Shown: positions 16,792 to 24,459 of the stretch, one piece after another | Position numbering within the stretch: the stretch's first letter is position 1 | Layout of the letters: every line of letters begins with the position of its first letter | NCBI GenBank assembly: GCA_030141605.1 | Contig: JAQGDQ010000706.1 | Location: 85,001-109,459, forward strand | DNA length: 24,459 nt | Origin: Tubiluchus corallicola | Lineage: Eukaryota > Priapulida > Priapulimorpha > Priapulimorphida > Tubiluchidae | Direction: 5' to 3' | Position numbers and translations under genes: made by a program | The notes under the pieces: model-generated | The model's database searches: none | What the model saw: only the letters and a program-made list of their open reading frames with translations | What the model was told of the DNA's origin: nothing

Positions 16792-19700
16792 CTGTGAAAT
16801 AAAGAGTACCGAGTTATTCAGAAATATCCACCAGTCCGCGCCACTAAATTATTACTTAGTAAATAAAATTAATTAAACTAATTAATTGGTTAAATAAATT
16901 AAACTAAGTAGGGGTGCACCAATTTTTTCCCCCAAGTATCAGTACAAAAATCCGGTCTCGTAAGCCCCGAAGGTTCGGTATCAGTCTCCTAAGCTCCGGT
17001 TTAAGCCCCGAAAGGTCGGTATCAAGAGGTCACACTATTCCTAGATATGTTTCACGCTACAAACATACATTATTACATTTCTCTGAAAAACTACAGCACA
17101 TTATACCAAAGATGTAAGTATCTTTATTTATCACCTTTTTTACAAGAAAAACACAGAGCATGAAACAATAATATGATAGCATAATGCAAAGTGACAAGAT
17201 TATTAAATGAATAAATTATCTGAGTTACCTTTAAGATACCTTTAAGTATTTATTTTACCAAAAAATACACAAAAATTTTACTAAATGAATATACTAGTAC
17301 ATAACGTGTAAGACTAATAAGCAAGCTAGCAAGTTTTTTTTCTTTTTTCTCATCTCCTAAGTAATTGTTGCTCTTTCTCATACTTTTCCTCATAAATTTT
17401 TCTATATTACACTTTTTTGATACTTATTTTTTCTTTCCGTACGCTCAGTTTTTAACTTTACTCACTAACCTTGGTCAAATTCCCCTGTTTGCTTATACTC
17501 CAATGAGAACTCAAGCTGGTCAACTATTATACTATTGCAGTTTAATTAAAGCACAAGAAACCTTCCACTTTTACATCAAGCTTAAAAAACTCTTCTTGAG
17601 ATTTTATACCACTTACATACTACCTTTTTGTATGCAGGACTGGTGTCGGCTTTAACGCTGTATATAACGTGTAAATTTAAACTCCCGCGATGACCGTTAG
17701 GCGCAGCCATTTTACTAGTTTGAAACAAGTTTAGATAACATTAAGTAAAGTTTGAAAAAATAATCAGAGTATTCGTAGCATGCATGTTGCTACTTAACTA
17801 AAATTGTAAATTACTGAATCTTGTCAATGACATTAAAAATACTTTCTTGGAGTGTGAGAGGCGTACCCTGGAGGGTGAGTCAACCACATTTTACCCTATT
17901 GGCACAAACATTTTAAATTATTAGTCTAGTTACATACGTCTTTCCAGCGGGTAAGTGAAATGCTAAGTAATATAGATTTGCACGGAAAGTTTTTTGGGTC
18001 ATAATTTAACTTTTCCTTTTCTTCCTTTGATTTACGTTTGGTGCATGACGTCATGTAATGGCGACTTCGGAACATTATTGTGGGAGATTTAAAGTGAAAA
18101 CAGACAAAAAATCCTTTCAACGCGAGTACGATATGCGAAGAACAATTTACGTATGATCTTGGTAATGCAAGTACACATTTGATGGTAAAAAGAAATCACA
18201 TTCTTGTTAAGATATTGCCACTAGGTGTTGAAGGATTATGAATTGTACCTCTTCTTCCCAGCCTTCTGAAGCGCCGGCTAGCTGATAATGCTGCTTGCGT
18301 AATCCGGCAAGTTTACGTCGCTCTGTGGAGAGGGCGCTCTCGAGTTCCAGCACACGAACCTGTGAATCCATCTCTAAACGTTTTGCCGCATGCAGAGATA
18401 ACTTACTGAAGTCCATTACATCTAAATAAATGAACACGTCAGTTAAAACAGAAGTAGGTAACAGTGTTTTCTTCCGTTTGTTCATAGGTGGCATCACATG
18501 TATAATGCCATTATACTACAGTAGGCGCTGCTTAAAGGAAAACCGGACGATTGTTTAGACTCAATCTCACTTTAATTTACTGTCCAAAATATACATTTTC
18601 TTGCCTATAAAAGTTAACAATTGCTCCTTACATTTGAATAATTAGCTTAGAAAGTCAATTAACGGCAACTGAACACAGCTACAGCTTATGTGAGAAACTA
18701 ACCATACTTTGTGAAATGGCAGGCCTCTTCCCTTACGGGTCAAGCACATTTGCATAGGTGTAACAGTACTGCTTAAATGTGTGATGTCATGATAATGGGC
18801 TATACGTCATATGACGTCAGAAACTAACACAGCATTGCACGATCATGGTTATCACGGTACCGCCTTCTATTTGTCGGCCACGTGAATGTGACAAAAAGGC
18901 GCCATTGCCAATCTTACTAGATTCACTGAGCTGCGCGTAACTTTGAAAGTTTAACGAAATTTGAGTATCTGGGGGTAATTATTATTTAATCTAAGCGTTA
19001 ATGTAAAAAAGCTATTGTAGTTTTTAATGGCCATTTTTCTGCCGTTTTTTTTGCAAAACTTATACGTCTGAGATCTGAAGAACGGGAACGAGCCGGGAGC
19101 GGTGCCGGCCATGGATAGACAGCCCGTTCAGCGGTGGGTGTAATATGTCGAATAAAATTATTATTGAACTGTCAAAAAATAAAGTGGAATTAGAAAAAAA
19201 ATCAATCACAATTGGAATATTTTTGGAAAAGAAGCCACTTACCTCTGTCCTCGATCAGCTGCACGGCGGTTTTTGCCGAAGCCACCACTCTTCCCGTGGC
19301 TTCCGACACCCCGGAGGACGCCTTGGACAGGTCGCGAAGTTTTTCACTGTGCCGATCGGCCTTGACCTTGGAAGCGACGACCAACTGTGCGGTGCTGGCA
19401 GCGATTTCCTGAGAGCACACCATCAGTTCTTCAAACTTTCCCTGCCCGCCCACAACCTTGTCTGCCGCGTCACTGCAACGTAGTTAAAAAACTTACAATG
19501 TTACAGAAAAAAGTACTTCAAAAGTTTATAAACTAAATCTAAATAAAGAAACATTTTGGCAAAATTTAAATTTATAGATTCAAATAGAAGATTAAATGTG
19601 TTGCTCAATATATAAGCATATTACACGTCTAATTATAGTTTTGTATTTTTCGTATCTAATTTTTTGTATTTTTTAAATACAAAATTTTTTTGATTAATGT

Positions 19701-22142
19701 ATTACAATTGCAGGACAATTTATCTTGCTTTTTTACCTTTTTTCTTTCTTTTTGCTATTTGAAATTTGATCTTGCAAATGTTGTTTTTCTGAACATTAAA
19801 ATATTCTCTTTTCTCTTTTGTGTTTTGAACCATATATAATTATGTTAAATGTTTGACTATATTTAGGAACGACTGGTTTTTGGGTTTGGGTTTTTTTGCT
19901 GTTGTTGTATTTTTGTTTTTTGTATTTATGGACGTTTATGTATTTTTCAATACAGTTGTGTTCTGCTGTCATTAGAGTCTTTTTGTTTACTGTCTTTCTG
20001 AGAAGGGTGGTTGACTCGCTAACCTTTGGTTCTTCGCCACCCTTTCTCCCATATTTGTTTGTATTTTTGCATATTTTATTGTTAAGTTAATGTAAATTTA
20101 GGGAGAAAAATAAAAAAATTACTTACTTACTATTTCGAATGAACTTTAATTATCGGTTTCAAGTATTTTTAACTCCATTGATCAAAGACACATCTGCAGA
20201 AATTTTTCTTGTCTAGAGATTTAATAGATTTGACTTCTTTTTCAATGAAACTTTGGTCTCTTTTATGTTTTATTTTACTTTTTATTTTTGCTTACATTTA
20301 TTTTTAGAGACAAATAAATAACTGACCTACTTACTTAATGTTTTACAATTGTAAATATGTCTGAACTGTCTAAATTTAGTCTAAACGCGCATTTAAGATT
20401 TGGATGATTGTTTAATGTCGAGTTCGAATCCTGTTCAGGGCTTTAGGAAGATGCTGTACTGATCTCTGATTTGTTGGACTTGGTTACCACTTCAAAATGT
20501 TTTGTCTTTTTTCTGGATACCATAATATTCAAGAAAACCGCATAATAATAATAATAATATTGCACGTGTTTTTACGAATACCCCCCACACAAAAAAACAA
20601 CCCACAACACAAACACAACCCACAAAAAAAACACCCCAAAACCCAAAAAACCCAAACCAAAAAAACCAACACAACTACATCAGTGCCCTCTGTTGAGAAA
20701 ATTTAACGTACTGTCGTAACCTAACTATTTTTGTAATGTTCCACTCACAATATTAAATACTGACAATTTCAGTAATTCGCTATGAAAGATAATAAGTCTG
20801 CTATGTAATTTGACGCCATTAAAACTTTTTTTCGTTGTTAATTTAGTGTTTATCTTAATGTCATAAGATACATAAACAAACACTTTCTAGTTTTTTGAAG
20901 CGTTTATATTTAGGGCAGATGTATATTGGAGCAATAGTTTTGCTTATTTACTTTGAACAGTATGTTGATTAAACTTTCAATTATGACTTGTTAGAGTCAT
21001 TCTGAGGTGGTTTGCAAAGTGACATTTAAAAAAATACATTTGGTGTTTATAATACATCAGGTGGCGCTGAAAAATATGCTGGCTTGTCATTGGAAAATGA
21101 ACTTTGCAATAATTAAACACGTAGTACAGCATTTTACCAGAATAAATAGTTCTTCAAGTTTGCAATAATCTCCGGCAGTCATTTTAACGGAGAAAAAAGG
21201 TGTATGTAAGAAGGATAGGCGGTTTCAAAAAACAAATTATTCAACAAGAAATACTCATAAAACCCGTAAAAATATTCAATTTACATGAGTATGATCTGTA
21301 CAATGTGGCATAGGACAATCTTTGGAGTAAACAGATACAAGTAAGAACACTGTGTTGGATTGGGTGCGCACTAAGGCTATTTCAAGAGTCTCCTCTTCCT
21401 ATATCATCACATCAAGATCTTAAATGACAAAAAGCCAGGATGGGGTCAGCCACAAAGTACAACTAAGCGTTACTGGTGTTTGCCTATACAACGTGATGAT
21501 TCACTACACATTAATGCAGTAAAATGAGCAATAAAGCAAAGAATTCAATCATATTTCTTTCTTCGAGAAGCTATGTAATTGAGTTCAACATTTAGGTACA
21601 AAAATTACTGCAGGTAAAACAGACAATTGATTTCATGGACGCATAACTTACATCAAAACCGCACAGAGGGTCACTGTCCATAATGAGCACAAGCAGGGGC
21701 GTATTAATCAATAGGATAACTAGGCTACAATCTAGGGCACCAAAGTTTGAGGGCATCACATTTTAGAAAAAATTCTTATTCTCCTCGTATACTTGTAAAG
21801 GGCGCACTTTCTAACACACCACAGGCAGTTAGTGAGCTCTATTTTATATAAGTTTATATATATAATTAATAATGACCACCTAAAAACGAGGTAAATCAAT
21901 AGTGTTTCTAACACACCACAAGCAATTGTTTAATATGCTCATTACATAAACAAACATAAATTCACAATAGAGACGGGGGTAACAGAACTATCAGCCTAGG
22001 GTGTCATAAAGTCTTGATACGTGCCTGATCACAATACTTACACTAAAACCTTCGCACCAAAACCAACTGCTTTGGCTGCGGACATGAGGCCCTCTGTCCA
22101 TCGATGATTACGCTTATAAAACTCTTTAGTCGAAGCTGCACC
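16732..22142 (-). CDS. HIP1: Huntingtin-interacting protein 1 family (HIP1/HIP1R), C-terminal 187 residues (4 exons, 5'-partial)
   Basis: Minus-strand exons complement(16732-16791, 18249-18421, 19243-19472, 22042-22142) total 564 nt, 187 codons plus stop, with GT-AG introns and matching phases. Seen: EFYKRNHRWTEGLMSAAKAV (7-26), KFEELMVCSQEIAASTAQLV (44-63), KVKAD, QLIEDRDVMDFSKLSL and MDSQVRVLELE, then LRKQHYQLAGASEGWEEE. These match the C-terminal half of the I/LWEQ (THATCH) talin-like actin-binding domain and the tail helix of HIP1/HIP1R. The family links clathrin coats and phosphoinositides (N-terminal ANTH) to F-actin during endocytosis. The ANTH domain, coiled coil and start of I/LWEQ lie beyond the window. 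Residues such as EMDSQ and SEGWEE resemble human HIP1, and IEDRD resembles HIP1R, as a pre-duplication orthologue should. Confidence 0.93.
16792..18248 (-). other. HIP1-like intron (y-z)
   Basis: AT-rich, 1.46 kb. It contains a hAT-like terminus (16909 onward), a pyrimidine-rich low-complexity tract (about 17330-17450) and a consensus CRE octamer TGACGTCA at 18046-18053. No coding signal is seen. Confidence 0.55.
16909..17110. mobile_element. hAT-like solo transposon end
   Basis: TAGGGGTGCACCAATTTTTT, then CCCC and repeated GGT[TC]CGGTATCA motifs (near 16972 and 17014). This resembles the GGGGTGCACCGAT...GGTATCGG ends of hAT-type MITEs. No inverted partner was found downstream, so it looks truncated. 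Confidence 0.4.
18249..18421 (-). CDS. HIP1: HIP1-like exon y: end of I/LWEQ and tail helix
   Basis: Acceptor TTATTTAG before 18421, donor GTACAA at 18248-18243. It encodes DVMDFSKLSLHAAKRLEM, DSQVRVLELESALSTERRKL and AGLRKQHYQLAGASEGWEEE: the tail helix and latch-like segment after I/LWEQ. If the donor is not used, the frame reads on 11 codons to a stop ending at 18207, giving an alternative C-terminus. Confidence 0.93.
18422..19242 (-). other. HIP1-like intron (x-y)
   Basis: 821 bases, no repeat family recognised. It includes a second CRE octamer TGACGTCA (18812-18819) and a GC-rich island (about 19080-19140) that shows no coding role. Confidence 0.55.
19243..19472 (-). CDS. HIP1: HIP1-like exon x: I/LWEQ domain core
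   Basis: Acceptor TTGCAG before 19472, donor GTAAGT at 19242-19237. The first base completes a Val codon with exon w; the last G starts an Asp codon closed by exon y. It encodes DAADKVVGGQGKFEELMV, CSQEIAASTAQLVVASKVKA and the VVASAKTAVQLIEDR helix. This is the most conserved piece of the domain. Confidence 0.96.
20040..20125. repeat. Possible non-LTR retroelement 3' tail
   Basis: TTAAGTTAATGTAAATTTAG, then an A-rich run and ATTACTTACTTACTA, the kind of short-repeat tail many LINE-like elements leave. A similar AAATAAATAACTGACCTACTTACTT ending occurs near 20314-20338. No reverse-transcriptase sequence is present. Confidence 0.25.
20377..20440 (+). repeat. tRNA-like segment (possible SINE head)
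   Basis: TAGTCTAAACG (20377) fits the A-box consensus and GTTCGAATCC (20422) the B-box, 45 bases apart. No cloverleaf acceptor stem is seen, so it is not a functional tRNA. It could be a decayed tRNA-derived SINE. Confidence 0.3.
20541..20685. repeat. Microsatellite and A/C-rich low-complexity tract
   Basis: A short (ATA)n run is followed by about 100 bases made almost only of A and C on the plus strand. Translations through it are artefacts of composition. Confidence 0.85.
21694..22027. mobile_element. hAT-like MITE next to HIP1-like exon w
   Basis: The left end CAGGGGCGTATTAATCA and the reverse complement of the right end, CAGGCACGTATCAAGAC, are related inverted termini. CAGGGGCGTA is a common hAT-type start. 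Flanking octamers AGCACAAG (21686-21693) and ATCACAAT (22028-22035) agree at 6 of 8 bases, like an aged 8-bp hAT target duplication. The 334-base interior repeats a TTTCTAACACACCACA motif (21808 and 21905) and has no transposase. Confidence 0.6.
22042..22142 (-). CDS. HIP1: HIP1-like exon w: I/LWEQ domain
   Basis: On the minus strand the acceptor TTTTTCAG precedes 22142 and the donor GTAAGT lies at 22041-22036. It encodes GAASTKEFYKRNHRWTEGLM and continues SAAKAVGFGAKVLV, closely matching the KEFYAKNSRWTEGLISAAKAVGWGA region of HIP1 proteins. The upstream exon is not in the window, so the preceding intron exceeds 2.3 kb. Confidence 0.95.
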
Positions 22143-23380
22143 CTGAAAAATTAAAAACCTACCAGTTAGTATTTCGTAGCACATTATTGCAAAAATCATC
22201 ATTTTATAACACATTGCCTCTGTTCGTGGTGTGGCACAACTGCCTGTGGTGTGTAAGAAAGTATGCCCAGAAATTTATTGGACACACTGCCTCTATTAGT
22301 TTCTTACAAGCAATGCAGAATATTTTAAGGCAAACATAGCAATAGTTACTAAGTGTACCAGCTTTTAGTTACTAAGTTGCTAAGTAAACAGTAATTAAGC
22401 TATGTGATAGAAAGCATAAACTATTTAAAAGAGAAATCTTAGACAATTTCCAGGGATGAGAATGACAAATTGCAAAAAACTCTGAAACAGGCCAAGGGTT
22501 TGGGAGCCACGTAGCCAGCAACAAATTGCAATTTTCAGTCCACAGAGAGCCTGTAATTGGACTTAAAATATCAGTTACCTTGTTTCATGCATAATTCAAA
22601 ATATCCAACTATCAAGGATACATGATACCTAATTGTCTCAAAAACGTCTAAGTACTGGCCGCTCCTATGTAAAAGTATATAAAAACTGTCTGCAATTGAC
22701 TCAAATAACTCCGCACAATTGATTCTATATTTTTATACATAGAGATATACACGTGGTTGCACTGATGTACGTGATGTAAATAAAGTGCGGTCTGCCAACT
22801 AGCGGTCAGCTTGTGAAATAATGAACTGGATCCGTAAAAATTTTCTCAGCGAATTTACGCGATTTACAAAAATGGCACTACTGGTCTTCCAAAAACTCGG
22901 AATTCCGCGTATCCACGGAAAATTCCCATCCCTGAATTTCGTCTCTCACTCTCAGCCATGTTCACTACCCTTCACATTGCTTGTAACGTAGGATTTTTTC
23001 TCAAGGTTAGTTTTCATACAACAAGTGTCCTCGATCTTGCCGATGGCTTGTCTGACAACTAACCTTGTGTCCTTAGTTATGAGTGCATCACGCTTAGTTA
23101 AGATTATGTGACATTTGACGAATTTGAAAGTCTTCATGTCAAGAATCAACCAAATTTTAAGTAAAATTCCACAATTATTTATAATTAAACTCAAATGACA
23201 TCAACACCACACACACAAACAAGATACAAACAACTACAAATCATACAATCTACAACAGCGCACACATACAAAATTATCACCAAAGGACAAGGATCATCAG
23301 GTGAGTCACCGGAAAAGATTCAGATTTCGGTCTCTACTCACTATCTTCAAACTTTCCCGGCAGGAACCAGGTCACAATGA
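22143..23380. other. Probable HIP1-like upstream intron, no exon seen
   Basis: AT-rich with no recognisable I/LWEQ exon on the minus strand. An inverted copy of part of the hAT-like element lies at 22238-22268. The minus-strand open frame at 23194-22952 has no family features and no splice-consistent link to the gene. Confidence 0.5.
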
Positions 23381-23385
23381 TTCTA

Positions 23386-24098
23386 TGTGCTACATACACA
23401 TACGTACTCATCATAGTATATACTACGTGCTACATACACATACGTACTCGTCATACTACATACTACGTGCTACATACACATACGTACTCGTCATACTACA
23501 TACTACGTGCTACGTGCTACATACACATACGTACTCGTCATACTACATACTACGTGCTACATACACATACGTACACGTCATACTACATACTACGTGCTAC
23601 ATACACATACGTACTGGTCATACTACATACTACGTGCTACATACACATACGTACTCGTCATACTACATACTACGTGCTACATACACATACGTACTCGTCC
23701 TACTACATACCACGTGCTACATACACATACGTACTCGTCCTACTACATACCACGTGCTACATACACATACGTGCTCGTCCTACTACATACCACGTGCTAC
23801 ATACACATACGTGCTCGTCATACTACATACTACGTGCTACATACACATACGTACTCGTCATACTACATACTACGTGCTACATACACATACGTGCTCGTCA
23901 TACTACATACTACGTGCTACATACACATACGTACTCGTCATACTACATACTACGTGCTACATACACATACGTACTCGTCCTACTACATACCACGTGCTAC
24001 ATACACATACGTACTCGTCATACTACATACCACGTGCTACATACACATACGTACTCGTCCTACTACATACTATGTGCTACATACACATACGTACTCAT
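23386..24098. repeat. 40-bp tandem array, about 18 copies
   Basis: The unit CTACATACACATACGTACTC + GTCATACTACATACTACGTG is 40 bases, very homogeneous. One variant set (GTCC..., ACCACGTG) is clustered at 23700-23810 and 23970-24060. The Thr/Tyr/His-rich translations are open in several frames only because the unit lacks stops. Confidence 0.96.
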
Positions 24099-24459
24099 CA
24101 TGTCATATCCCATTTTGAAGTATGGTAAAAAGTATACATCATGTCATATCCCATTTTGAACTATGGTAAAAAGTATACATCATGTCATATCTCATTTTGA
24201 AGTATGGTAAAAAGTATACGGCATGTGATGTCCCATTTTGAAGTATGGTAAAAAGTATACATCATGTCATATCCCATTTTGAACTATGGTAAAAAGTATA
24301 CATCATGTCATATCCCATTTTGAACTATGGTAAAAAGTATACATCATGTCATATCCCATTTTGAACTATGGTAAAAAGTATACATCATGTCATATCCCAT
24401 TTTGAAGTATGGTAAAAAGTATACGTTATGTCATATCCCATTTTGAACTATGGTAAAAA
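24096..24459. repeat. 41-bp tandem array, about 9 copies, cut by window end
   Basis: The unit CATCATGTCATATCCCATTT + TGAACTATGGTAAAAAGTATA is 41 bases. It abuts the 40-bp array, sharing the bases CATCA at 24096. The array continues past the right edge. Confidence 0.95.

Larger units (their letters stand above)
19473..22041 (-). other. HIP1-like intron (w-x)
   Basis: 2.6 kb, AT-rich. It holds retroelement-tail-like stretches (about 20040-20125 and 20281-20340), a tRNA-like segment (20377-20440), an ATA microsatellite and A/C-rich low-complexity tract (20540-20680), and a hAT-like element (21694-22027) beside the splice donor of exon w. Confidence 0.6.

Noticed and set aside
19145-19483. Plus-strand 112-codon open frame
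   Set aside because: It overlaps the strongly conserved minus-strand HIP1-like exon x and is its antisense shadow.
20492-20706. Open frames rich in Phe/Gly/Cys or Lys/Thr/Asn
   Set aside because: Composition artefact of an A/C-rich tract.
23301-24159. Open frames of 203-275 codons rich in His/Thr/Tyr
   Set aside because: Generated by the 40-bp array in three frames; no unique sequence, no family features.

Overview
The window is nuclear DNA from an animal, most likely a marine invertebrate. Two large intron-split genes can be read, with GT/AG splice sites and matching phases throughout. They are a polycystin-1-family gene on the plus strand and the Huntingtin-interacting-protein-1 (HIP1/HIP1R) family gene on the minus strand. 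The genes converge tail to tail. HIP1-like residues mix features of human HIP1 and HIP1R, as expected of a single invertebrate orthologue, but the sequence alone does not give the species.

Bases 1-11116 hold the 3' part of the polycystin gene: seven coding exons that join in one frame to 912 codons plus a stop. They cover the last cytosolic loop, the QPLKV transmembrane pair, the extracellular polycystin (TOP) domain and the channel-like S1-S6 block. The N-terminal ectodomain, GPS and PLAT domain lie upstream of base 1. The introns carry a pogo/Tigger-like inverted-repeat element (207-1043), a 31-bp minisatellite (2909-5406), a 161-base assembly gap followed by a 47/48-bp array (6968-7622) and a 28-bp array (8992-9806).

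Bases 11117-16731 are intergenic. They hold a repeat related to one in polycystin intron 3, a second short pogo-like remnant, a 58-bp minisatellite (12743-14243) with higher-order structure, and a 580-bp fold-back element with two 178-bp arms (15807-16386).

Bases 16732-22142 hold the last four coding exons of the HIP1-like gene, read right to left: 187 codons plus a stop. They encode the C-terminal part of the talin-type I/LWEQ (THATCH) actin-binding domain and the tail helix. The introns contain transposon-like debris, including a hAT-like element whose target-site copy touches a splice donor. From 22143 to the end I see no further exon. The right edge is two abutting tandem arrays (40-bp and 41-bp units) running off the window.

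The polycystin protein acts in ciliary or other sensory membranes. The HIP1 protein links clathrin coats to actin. Nothing in the sequence ties the two functionally. I see no new gene system here. The most unusual material is the density of unrelated tandem arrays (about 27% of the window), several with higher-order periodicity, and the clean inverted-repeat elements.
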